Shown here piece by piece: positions 6,605-13,365 of a DNA stretch of 20,702 nt. Both the position numbers and the translations under genes were made by a program. The notes under the pieces are model-generated. The model worked only from the letters and a program-made list of their open reading frames with translations. It had not been told where the DNA came from and made no database searches. How positions within the stretch are numbered: position 1 is the stretch's first letter; each line of letters begins with the position of its first letter. Source of the DNA: CAZVCJ01 sp964625745 (GTDB taxonomy: Bacteria; Chloroflexota; Anaerolineae; VGOG01); NCBI GenBank assembly GCA_964625745.1, contig CAZVCJ010000065.1, forward strand, positions 1 through 20,702, written 5' to 3'.

Positions 6605-7095
6605 GAAGCCGCCCCGGCCTCTTTTCCCCTCGCCGCGCCTTCTGGCTCCGCTTCACCCTCTCCCACGACTCTGATGCCATTTTGCACAGTGGTCAACAGA
6701 CCGCCCAACTGGGACTCCAGGCGGCTCAGAGCGCTGATGACATAGTCGTCGGCATCGGCTTTGATTTTACCCGCCTCCTGCTGGGCCCGCTCAATGATGA
6801 TTTGAGCCCGGGTTTCGGCCCCCCTGACGATCTCTTGCTCGCCCAACTCCTCTTTCGCCTGTTCTCTGGCTAGGGCCACGATGCGTTCCGCCTCCTCGTG
6901 GGCCTGGGCAATGATCCGCTCCCTCTCCCGTTCGGTCTTCTTGGCTTGCCTGACCTCTTCAGGGATGCGCGAGCGCATCTCGTTGATGATGTCGAAGCAC
7001 TCTTCTTCATCAATAACGACCTTTGAGGTGAGAGGAATCCGCCAGCCCTCGGTAAGCCTTGCTTCCAACTCGTCAATCAAATAAAGAATGTCCAT
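6601..7095 (-). CDS. Coiled-coil protein near coaD (ATPase/ATP synthase b-like annotation)
   Basis: 164 residues, function not established. The N-terminus MDILYLIDELEARLTEGWRI and the region VVIDEEECFDIINEMRSRIP resemble a conserved family found beside rpmF or coaD in Clostridia and Chloroflexota, often loosely annotated as ATPase or ATP synthase subunit B/E. Residues about 55-125 are a highly charged continuous helix, rich in Glu, Arg, Ala and Gln, predicted as a coiled coil. There is no membrane segment and no nucleotide-binding motif, so a real F0 b subunit is unlikely. The ATG at 7095 was chosen over longer upstream possibilities because it follows AAAGGAGGTAATCAA, a perfect Shine-Dalgarno. 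The C-terminal tail is Gly/Ala/Glu-rich and looks disordered. Confidence 0.8.
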   Translation of the reverse strand: MDILYLIDELEARLTEGWRIPLTSKVVIDEEECFDIINEMRSRIPEEVRQAKKTERERERIIAQAHEEAERIVALAREQAKEELGEQEIVRGAETRAQIIIERAQQEAGKIKADADDYVISALSRLESQLGGLLTTVQNGIRVVGEGEAEPEGAARGKEAGAAS

Positions 7096-7115
7096 TTGAT
7101 TACCTCCTTTGCAAT

Positions 7116-7323
7116 TCCCGCTCGGCGGGAGCTTACTTAGATGAGTAGCAAGTTTCAGTGGATCCAAATTCTGAAGCAGAGAGGGCTTCCACGCCGTTCG
7201 GCTGAGCTCACGACGAAGCCTGCGGATCGGCGGCCCTTCGGCAGAGTTTACACTGAGCACAGCCGAAGTGCTCAGGACAGGCGTGGGAGCCGCCTCTGCT
7301 GGCGGCTCGTAATCTACTGAGCT
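7116..7323. repeat. Repeat-rich intergenic region after coaD
   Basis: No convincing gene. It holds several palindromes: TCCCGC/GCGGGA (7116-7121, 7125-7130) just before the next gene's ribosome site; TGAGCTCA (7203-7210); CTGAGCAC/GTGCTCAG (7253-7260, 7268-7275); and GAGCCGCC/GGCGGCTC (7287-7294, 7301-7308) with a 6-nt loop. The unit ACTGAGCACAGCCGAAGT resembles ACTGAGCCTGTCGAAGT at 11464-11480, so dispersed repeats of one family are likely. The 7287-7308 hairpin lies just past the coaD stop but has no T-run. Confidence 0.7.
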
Positions 7324-7851
7324 TCAGTCTCGCAAAGAGACTATCTGCACCTTGTCATTTCCTTTCTTTCCCAACCCCTCGAACTTCCGCTTGAGAGCGG
7401 ACACGACATGGGTAGGCACCATATTGTCTATGCAGCCGCCGGCCATAGACACTTCTTTCACCACGCTGGAGCTTAAAAAGGAGTACTCCTGGCTGGTCAT
7501 CAAGCAGACAGTATCAATGTCCGGAATCAGCTTTCTATTGGTCAATGCTAGTTGGAACTCCCATTCGAAATCGGAGAGCACCCTCAGGCCACGGACCATA
7601 ACCTGGGCCCCTCTTTGGCGGGCGAAATCCACTGTCAGACAATCGTAGCTCTCGACACTGACATTGGGGAGATGTTTCAGAGCCTGGCGGGTCATGGCCA
7701 GTCGCTCCTCGGTAGAGAAGAGGAGTCTCTTCAAAGGGCGAGCGTACACCGCAGCGATCAGTTCATCGAAGATAGCGGCCGCCCTCGTCGCTATGTCAAT
7801 GTGACCATTGGTGATGGGATCGAAGGTAGCGGGATAGATAGCGGTAGTCAT
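7324..7851 (-). CDS. coaD: Phosphopantetheine adenylyltransferase
   Basis: Adenylates 4'-phosphopantetheine to dephospho-CoA, the penultimate step of CoA synthesis, and so supplies the cofactor used by the fab system. The nucleotidyltransferase signature is complete: YPATFDPITNGHIDI with the TNGH motif at 14-17, VMVRGLRVLSDFEWEFQLA in the middle, and the ISSTxVRE-type loop as SSSVVKEV. Using the ATG at 7851 gives 175 residues; a start 12 nt upstream is possible, but its GGGGGTTTCT serves as ribosome site for 7851. The tail is about 10 residues longer than the usual 160-165. It lies 49 nt after recG, across a short heptad repeat. Confidence 0.95.
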   Translation of the reverse strand: MTTAIYPATFDPITNGHIDIATRAAAIFDELIAAVYARPLKRLLFSTEERLAMTRQALKHLPNVSVESYDCLTVDFARQRGAQVMVRGLRVLSDFEWEFQLALTNRKLIPDIDTVCLMTSQEYSFLSSSVVKEVSMAGGCIDNMVPTHVVSALKRKFEGLGKKGNDKVQIVSLRD

Positions 7852-7872
7852 AGAAACCCCCATTGAATTATC

Positions 7873-7893
7873 GGGTATTGGAGGTTGGAGATT
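7873..7893. repeat. Short heptad repeat between recG and coaD
   Basis: Three in-phase heptads GGGTATT, GGAGGTT and GGAGATT on the plus strand, matching the unit style of the array inside recG (GGATATT). It occupies most of the 49-nt gap between the recG stop and the coaD start. No inverted second arm is visible. Confidence 0.6.
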
Positions 7894-7900
7894 TGGTTGC

Positions 7901-10378
7901 TTAGCTAAGGTCTCCCTCGCCGTGCCAGAACTCCTGCACCCTACGAGCCAAAAGGCGATGCTCCGGCTCGCTCAAGTCCGGGTCCTCTCTGAAGAGGGCC
8001 TGGGCCTCGGTGCGGGCCTGCTCCAGAATCCTCATGTCGCCAAGCCCGGCCAGCTTGAGATCGGGCAGGCCGCTCTGGCGGGTGCCGAAGAACTCGCCGG
8101 GGCCTCTCAACTCCAGGTCCTTCTCGGCCAGGGCAAAGCCATCCTGGGTGCTCTCGATGGCTCGCAGGCGTTCTTGCGCTTGTGGGGTTGGGGAGTCGGA
8201 GAGGAGCAGGCAATAGGATTGATGCTCGCTCCGACCAACCCGACCCCGGAACTGATGCAACTGGGCCAGGCCGAAACGGTTGGCCCCTTCCACCAGCATG
8301 GCGGTGGCATTTGGTACATCTATGCCCACCTCCACCACCGAGGTGGAGACCAGGATGTCCAGCTCACCGCGCTGGAAGGCCGCCATGACCGTCTCTTTCT
8401 CGTCACTCTTCAGGCGACCGTGGAGAAGGCCCAGCTTCAAATCGGGGAAGGTCGCCTTTTGAAGCCGCTCATACTCTTCCACAGCAGCTTTGGCTTCGAT
8501 CTTCTCCGATTCCTCCACCAGAGGGCAGATGACAAAAGCCTGGTGACCCTTCTCGATCTGACCGCGCAGGAAACTGTAGGCCCGCTCCCGCTCTCGCGGC
8601 ATGAGCCAGTGGGTCTTTATCTCCCGCCGACCAGGAGGCAGTTCGTCAATAACCGAAATGTCCAGATCTCCATAGATGGTCAAGGCCAAGCTGCGGGGGA
8701 TCGGGGTCGCGCTCATGACCAGGACGTGCGGACACACAGCCCTCCCTTCCATCCCCCCCAAGTTGGGGGGGAAAGAGGGGGGGCGTGCCTCCGCGATTCC
8801 TTTCTGGCGCAAGGCCGCCCGCTGGGCCACCCCGAAGCGATGCTGCTCATCAATGACGGCCAGGCCCAGGTCGCTGAACTCCACCCCCTCCTGGATCAGG
8901 GCATGGGTACCAACGAGAATGTCGGCTTCTCCAGCAGCGGCCTCCTCATGGATCTGCTTCTTTTCCAGTGATGTCAGGCTACCAATGAGGAGACGGACCT
9001 TGGCTGGATATTGGATATTCGATATTGGGTATTGGATATTTGCTAATAGCTCGGTAATGGTTTCGTAGTGCTGCTCGGCCAGGATTTCGGTCGGGGCCAT
9101 GATCACGGCCTGACAGCCATCGGCCACAGTCAAGAACATAGCCGCTGCCGCTACCACCGTCTTGCCCGAGCCGACGTCGCCCTGGAGGAGGCGGCTCATG
9201 GGGTAGGGCTGACGCAGGTCGCTGACGATCTCTCGTAGCGCACGCTGTTGAGCGTTGGTCAGGCTGAAAGGCAACGACTGGAGGAAGGAGCTGAGCAACC
9301 CTTCATCAATAACCAGCGGCCTGCCTGGCTCAGATCGCCAGAGATGTCGCTGGCGCTGCACTCCCAACTGGATCAGGAAGAACTCGTCGAAGCTGAGGCG
9401 ATGCCGAGCCAGCTTGAGACTCTCTTCACTCTCAGGAAAGTGGATTTGAGCGATGGCCGTCTCCAGGTCTACCAGGCCGGCCCTCTCGCGTAAACCGGCG
9501 GGTAGATGATCAGGAAGGCGCTTAGACCAATAATCCACCGTTTTTTTCATCAGGCGGCGCAGCCAGCGAGCGCTCAACCCTTTGGTGAGGGGGTAGACGG
9601 GCACCAGGCGGGCAGTGTGGATCAGCTCTCCGTCCAGGGGCTCCCATTCCGGCGATTGAAAGACCAGGCGGCCCAGGTATTCGTCAACCTTGCCGCTGAG
9701 GACGATCTTACTGCCAGCAGACAAGCGCCTGGCCAGGTAGGGCTGGTTGAACCAGGTGGCTTGAATGGTGCCCGTGCCATCGGAGATGATGCTGGTGACG
9801 ATGATCCCTCCCTTGCGGGTTTCGCGGGCCTTAGTTTGCCAAACAGCTCCAATGAGGGTCACCTCGTCGCCATACTCTAACTGGTTGACCGTCTTCAGGG
9901 AGCTGAAGTCGTTGTAGCGGTGGGGGAAGAGATACAGAAGATCGTGGATGGTCTCCACTCCCAGCCGCTTGAACCGCTGGGCGTGGCTGGGGCCAATGCC
10001 CACCAGGGTGGTGACAGGTGAGTTCAGGCCGGAGCGTTCGCGGGACGGCTCCTCCTGCTCCTTTTTTGGAGCAACCGCCTCTTCTTTTTCGGGCGGCTCT
10101 TCTTTCACCTTCCTCGGCCTCTGACCCAGCCTGGCCAGTATCTCCTCAACGGCCCTCGTTCGCGCCGCCCCGTGATCCTCCAAAGTTGGATAGCTCTGGA
10201 GCAGGGCGACGACCTCTTCCACCAGGCGAGCGTGCTCCAGGCCCTCAGCCTCTTGGCGAGCCTCCTCGCGCCAGAAGGGGGCGAACTTCTCCAACCCGCC
10301 AATGACCGCCCGGTTGTGGTATCCCTGTTCTTTTTCTAGTGTCAATATCTTGGCTAGCTTCTCAAAGGCCAGTGTCAT
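7901..10378 (-). CDS. recG: ATP-dependent DNA helicase RecG with N-terminal extension and two loop inserts
   Basis: Branch-migrating helicase that regresses stalled forks and resolves recombination intermediates. Numbered from ATG 10378 (after GGAGGTTTC), it has 825 residues against about 690 in E. coli. Residues 1-115 are a helical extension as seen in some RecG lineages. The wedge/OB region starts at VTTLVGIGPSHAQRFKRLGV. Helicase motifs are complete: GDVGSGKT (400-407), VIDEQHRFGV, MSATPIPR (near 555-562), and QFRGRVGRSEHQSYC. Two low-complexity inserts come from DNA repeats: NIQYPISNIQYP near 447-458 and RPPSFPPNLGGMEG near 532-545, between the DEQH and SATPIPR motifs. Both lie outside motifs, so activity is probably kept. 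An earlier GTG at 10423 is possible but lacks a ribosome site. Confidence 0.95.
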   Translation of the reverse strand: MTLAFEKLAKILTLEKEQGYHNRAVIGGLEKFAPFWREEARQEAEGLEHARLVEEVVALLQSYPTLEDHGAARTRAVEEILARLGQRPRKVKEEPPEKEEAVAPKKEQEEPSRERSGLNSPVTTLVGIGPSHAQRFKRLGVETIHDLLYLFPHRYNDFSSLKTVNQLEYGDEVTLIGAVWQTKARETRKGGIIVTSIISDGTGTIQATWFNQPYLARRLSAGSKIVLSGKVDEYLGRLVFQSPEWEPLDGELIHTARLVPVYPLTKGLSARWLRRLMKKTVDYWSKRLPDHLPAGLRERAGLVDLETAIAQIHFPESEESLKLARHRLSFDEFFLIQLGVQRQRHLWRSEPGRPLVIDEGLLSSFLQSLPFSLTNAQQRALREIVSDLRQPYPMSRLLQGDVGSGKTVVAAAAMFLTVADGCQAVIMAPTEILAEQHYETITELLANIQYPISNIQYPAKVRLLIGSLTSLEKKQIHEEAAAGEADILVGTHALIQEGVEFSDLGLAVIDEQHRFGVAQRAALRQKGIAEARPPSFPPNLGGMEGRAVCPHVLVMSATPIPRSLALTIYGDLDISVIDELPPGRREIKTHWLMPRERERAYSFLRGQIEKGHQAFVICPLVEESEKIEAKAAVEEYERLQKATFPDLKLGLLHGRLKSDEKETVMAAFQRGELDILVSTSVVEVGIDVPNATAMLVEGANRFGLAQLHQFRGRVGRSEHQSYCLLLSDSPTPQAQERLRAIESTQDGFALAEKDLELRGPGEFFGTRQSGLPDLKLAGLGDMRILEQARTEAQALFREDPDLSEPEHRLLARRVQEFWHGEGDLS
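8753..8771. repeat. G/C-run palindrome inside recG
   Basis: A perfect palindrome: seven C (8753-8759), AA, G, TT, then seven G (8765-8771), flanked by further C- and G-rich runs to about 8740 and 8787. Read in the recG frame it gives PPNLGG, a peptide seen where such palindromic repeats fall in genes. It lies between helicase motifs II and III. Confidence 0.85.
9006..9040. repeat. Heptanucleotide array inside recG
   Basis: Five consecutive 7-nt units on the plus strand: GGATATT, GGATATT, CGATATT, GGGTATT, GGATATT. Three units make 21 nt, so translation on the minus strand gives a 7-residue peptide period (NIQYPIS then NIQYP). There is no inverted arm. Confidence 0.95.
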
Positions 10379-10388
10379 GAAACCTCCG

Positions 10389-11294
10389 TCACCAATTATA
10401 CCACACCTCTCTCTGTCCACCAAACTTACCCTCTCGAATCCTTCCTGAGGGTCCCTCGTAAACGATCACCCCTAAGCCATCAGGCCCGACGTGGCAGGCC
10501 AGTACGGGGCCGTAGACCAGGATGGGGGGTTTCACCTTGGGGAAGATCACCTCCAGACGCTCGATCAGCATCTTGGTCTCCTCAATAGGATCAGGGGTGC
10601 TCTGTATAATAGCCATCTGCTCGATTTGGGAGAATTCGCCCACGAACTCGAAAAGCTTGTCCACCGCGCCCTCGCTGTCGCGCACCTTCTCCAGGGGGAT
10701 TATCTCACCGTCTTCGATAGTCAAGAAGGGCTTGATGTTCAGCATAGCGCCCAGCAGGGCCTGGGCCTGGCCAATGCGCCCGTCTCTTTCGAGATACTTA
10801 AGAGTCCCTGCCAGGAAAGCGATGTAGATACGCGGAATCATGCCGCGTATCAGAAACTCGATCTCCTCCAGAGACTGGCCCTGGGCGGCAGCCTGGGCTG
10901 CGGCGGTGGCCAGTATCCCTAAACCCAATGAGGTGGTGAGGGAGTCAACGACAGCGATCTCGCAACGCCCCAGAAAGGCCTGGGTTGCAACAGCAGCTCG
11001 GTCGCAAGTCTTACTCAGCTTACTGGAGAGGTGAATGGACATGATCTGGTCCGTGGTTTTGCTTAGTTCAGTGTAGACGGCCAGGAAATCTCCCACCGAG
11101 GGAGGAAGGGCCATCGGCATGGTGGAACTGCGGGCCAGCTTTTGGAAGAATTCCTCAGCCGTGATGTCCACGCCCTCTTGGAAGGTTTCATCGTCGAGGC
11201 GAACCGCGAGGGGGACGACGGTAATCCCCAGCGTCTTGACCACGCTCGCTTCCAGGTATGCGGTACTGTCAGTCACAATTTTCACTCTTCCCAT
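10389..11294 (-). CDS. DegV family fatty-acid-binding protein (FakB-like)
   Basis: DegV proteins bind a free fatty acid; FakB members present it to FakA for phosphorylation. The 301 residues start at ATG 11294 after GGAGGGATGAA. The N-terminus MGRVKIVTDSTAYL carries the conserved TDSTAYL (8-14); ALPPSVGDF stands where SQPS is common, a mild deviation; HLSSKLSKTCDRA and VVDSLTTSLGLGI are the ligand-pocket segments; and YLERDGRIGQAQALLG and LNIKPFLTIEDGEI are highly typical. The fakA gene for the partner kinase lies upstream in the same direction, which supports a FakB role. It ends W-Y-N-W; its last codons contain a candidate recG promoter, and recG begins 10 nt later. Confidence 0.9.
   Translation of the reverse strand: MGRVKIVTDSTAYLEASVVKTLGITVVPLAVRLDDETFQEGVDITAEEFFQKLARSSTMPMALPPSVGDFLAVYTELSKTTDQIMSIHLSSKLSKTCDRAAVATQAFLGRCEIAVVDSLTTSLGLGILATAAAQAAAQGQSLEEIEFLIRGMIPRIYIAFLAGTLKYLERDGRIGQAQALLGAMLNIKPFLTIEDGEIIPLEKVRDSEGAVDKLFEFVGEFSQIEQMAIIQSTPDPIEETKMLIERLEVIFPKVKPPILVYGPVLACHVGPDGLGVIVYEGPSGRIREGKFGGQREVWYNW
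10395..10423 (-). promoter_or_regulatory. Candidate recG promoter inside degV end
   Basis: On the minus strand TTGGTG (10423-10418) and a perfect TATAAT (10400-10395) are 17 nt apart. Transcription would begin near 10388, only about 10 nt before the recG ATG and just at its GGAGG. The leader would be extremely short, so the promoter is plausible but unproven. Confidence 0.55.
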
Positions 11295-11310
11295 TTCATC
11301 CCTCCATTTC

Positions 11311-11427
11311 TTACTCGAACTCAAATCCCTTCTCAGCGAAAAGCTTAAAGCAAACGCCCGCCACCTCAGCATCATAGAGGATGCCTTTGTTCTGGGCGAT
11401 TTCCTCTATGACAACGAATTCCAGGGT
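11311..11427 (-). pseudogene. C-terminal remnant of an HD-GYP-type phosphohydrolase
   Basis: A 38-codon open stretch, closed upstream by TGA 11428-11430 and ending at TAA 11311-11313, with no start codon. It reads EEIAQNKGILYDAEVAGVC and then FKLFAEKGFEFE. This resembles the end of HD-GYP domains, which hydrolyse cyclic di-GMP (pattern G-x-x-Y/F-D-P/A-E-V-V). I infer a truncated gene whose front was lost or replaced; the histidine kinase gene ends 60 nt further upstream and a dispersed repeat lies between. It is too short to be functional alone. Confidence 0.6.
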
Positions 11428-11462
11428 TCATCGAATCAGATTCGGTGAATCCCCCAGACCTG

Positions 11463-11481
11463 TACTGAGCCTGTCGAAGTA
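11463..11481. repeat. Dispersed repeat ACTGAGCCTGTCGAAGT
   Basis: A 19-nt partly palindromic unit (TACTGAGC... CGAAGTA) just after the histidine kinase stop and before the HD-GYP remnant. A related copy, with ACAGC in place of CTGT, lies at 7252-7269. Units of this kind (CTTCGACAGGCTCAG) are widespread dispersed repeats in bacterial genomes. Confidence 0.55.
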
Positions 11482-11488
11482 TTCGCTG

Positions 11489-13282
11489 TCATATCCTCGC
11501 GATTTCGCCCTCAGATGCCACCTGCGGCAACCTCACCGTGAACGTGCTCCCCTTCCCCACTTTACTTATTACCTCGATGCTCCCCCCATTGGCCTCCACC
11601 AGGCTCTTTGACACGGCCAGCCCCAGCCCGATGCCTCGCGTCCTGGTGGTGAACAGCGGCTCGAAAAGCTTGGCCATGTTCTCCGGGGGGATGCCGCAGC
11701 CAGTGTCGGCTACCGAGAGAGACACCTGACCCCCCTCGGCCTGCGCGCTGATGGTCAGATTGCCCCCCTCTTTCATCGCCTGGTAAGCGTTGGTGACCAA
11801 GTTGCCCAACACTTGCCCCGTCTGCTGGGGGTCTACGAACACCGGGGGCAGGTCGGGGGCGATCTCGGTGATCACCTCCACGTTCTCAAGCGGAGGCCGT
11901 TTCTTCAACACCTCGGCCACCAATTCGGAGACCGCTACCTCCTCCCTGTCTGGCAACCTGGTGCGCGAGAAGTCCAGCAGGCCGGAGATGATCTTGGTCG
12001 AATTGCGGACTTCTTCGGAGATCATCTCCAGGGACTCCTTGGTGGACTCGTCGGCATCGGTGAGAACCGTCTGGAGGAAATACACCGCGTTAGAGATCAC
12101 CCCCAGGGGGTTGCGCAGTTCGTGGCCCACGCCGCCGGCCAGTTGACCCAGAATGACCAACTTCTCCCGGCGGATCAGTTGCTCCTGGGCATCTCGCAGT
12201 TCTTGAGTGCGCTCCTCCACCATCTCTTCCAGCCGCTCGGAGTACTCTTGCAGCCTCTCCTCCGCCCGCTTGCGCTCGGTGATGTCACGGCCCAGGCCAA
12301 CGAACCCGGCAATCTCGCCTTGAGCGTCCCGCAGAGGCACCTTGGTCGTTGAAACCCACCTGTTTTCCTCCTCTTTGCTTGCGTCTATGGTGGGACCTTC
12401 GTAATCGCGCAACCCTTGTTCGGACCGGATGACCTCCTGTTCCGCAGCATAGTATCGCGCCGCCAGCTCGTGCGGGAAGAGGTCGAAATCCGACTTTCCA
12501 ATAACCTCGTCAGGAGACGAAAATCCCATCTGGCGCGCCACCGCCACGTTGGCTACGACAAACCGACCTTCGACGTCCTTTACATAGATATAGTCCGGCA
12601 GGTTGTTTATCAGCATGTGCAGGAGATTGCGCTCTTCCATCACCGCCTCCTCCGCCCGCCTGCGCTCCTCCTCCAATTCCATGCTGTGCAGGGCGAAGGC
12701 GATGTCTGCGGCGACTCCTTGGAACAAAGATCTCTCTTCCTCGTCTGCGGCGAGATGGGCCGGGATAGAGATGGACAACAGGCCATAGACCTTTCCGCCG
12801 TGCTCCAGCCGGACGGTCATCGCTCCCCGACCAGCGTAATTCGCCGCCAGAGGGCAGTCGGCGCAGGCCGAAGGCGGGTCCTCGGTGACGACAACCTCCG
12901 CTTGCGCCAGCGCGCTCCGCCCGCAAACGGTCAACTTGCCGTGCTTCAATCGCCTGGCCAGAGGCAAGAACTGCTCGCCCAACCCGGCCTCGGCCGTGGT
13001 CACCAACTCCCTGGATTCATCCAACAGAGCGATCCAGGCATTATCGTAGCCACGGGTCTCGATAAGGCTCTCGCAAATGCCTTGCAGTAGACAATCGGGA
13101 TCTTTTCCCCTGGTGATGAGCTGGTTGACGTTGCGGATAGCCCGCAGCACGAGGTTCAGGTGCTCTAGCTTCTCCTCTGCCCGCTTGCGTCCGGTGTCCG
13201 CCACTTCCAATTCGGCGACCCGTTGGCGCAGTTCCGCCAATTCGTTTATCAATTGCTCTTTTGCCTTACGTTCCTCTTCCAT
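11489..13282 (-). CDS. Soluble GAF-PAS sensor histidine kinase
   Basis: Two-component sensor kinase of 597 residues with no membrane helix, so cytosolic. Numbered from the upstream GTG at 13291, the order is: N-terminal coiled coil 4-45, GAF about 48-205, PAS about 218-340 (DYIYVKDVEGRFVVANVAVA), a linking coiled coil 340-375, HisKA with phospho-acceptor His 390 in GVGHELRNPLG, and HATPase with the N box NLVTNAYQA (497-505), DTGCGIP and GIGLGLA. All catalytic motifs are intact. The GAF domain has a Cys-rich loop (SACADCPLAA) plus Cys 123, possible ligands for a metal or redox sensing. ATG 13282 is preferred because AGGAGGTG sits six nt before it. No response regulator gene is present; an HD-GYP remnant follows. 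Confidence 0.92.
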   Translation of the reverse strand: MEEERKAKEQLINELAELRQRVAELEVADTGRKRAEEKLEHLNLVLRAIRNVNQLITRGKDPDCLLQGICESLIETRGYDNAWIALLDESRELVTTAEAGLGEQFLPLARRLKHGKLTVCGRSALAQAEVVVTEDPPSACADCPLAANYAGRGAMTVRLEHGGKVYGLLSISIPAHLAADEEERSLFQGVAADIAFALHSMELEEERRRAEEAVMEERNLLHMLINNLPDYIYVKDVEGRFVVANVAVARQMGFSSPDEVIGKSDFDLFPHELAARYYAAEQEVIRSEQGLRDYEGPTIDASKEEENRWVSTTKVPLRDAQGEIAGFVGLGRDITERKRAEERLQEYSERLEEMVEERTQELRDAQEQLIRREKLVILGQLAGGVGHELRNPLGVISNAVYFLQTVLTDADESTKESLEMISEEVRNSTKIISGLLDFSRTRLPDREEVAVSELVAEVLKKRPPLENVEVITEIAPDLPPVFVDPQQTGQVLGNLVTNAYQAMKEGGNLTISAQAEGGQVSLSVADTGCGIPPENMAKLFEPLFTTRTRGIGLGLAVSKSLVEANGGSIEVISKVGKGSTFTVRLPQVASEGEIARI

Positions 13283-13365
13283 CTTGCGCACCTCCTGAAA
13301 CAGGCAGCGCTTTCACCTGACTGAAGCCTTGCTGAGGGAATATCCCGAGCGTGCGACACGCGATG

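Noticed and set aside
7287..7308. Rho-independent terminator after coaD
   Set aside because: A clean 8-bp hairpin but no T-run on the transcribed strand; it is kept only as part of a repeat-rich region.
7922..8971. 349-codon plus-strand open frame opposite recG
   Set aside because: Long because of codon bias in recG; no ribosome site, no domain, and recG on the other strand has all helicase motifs.
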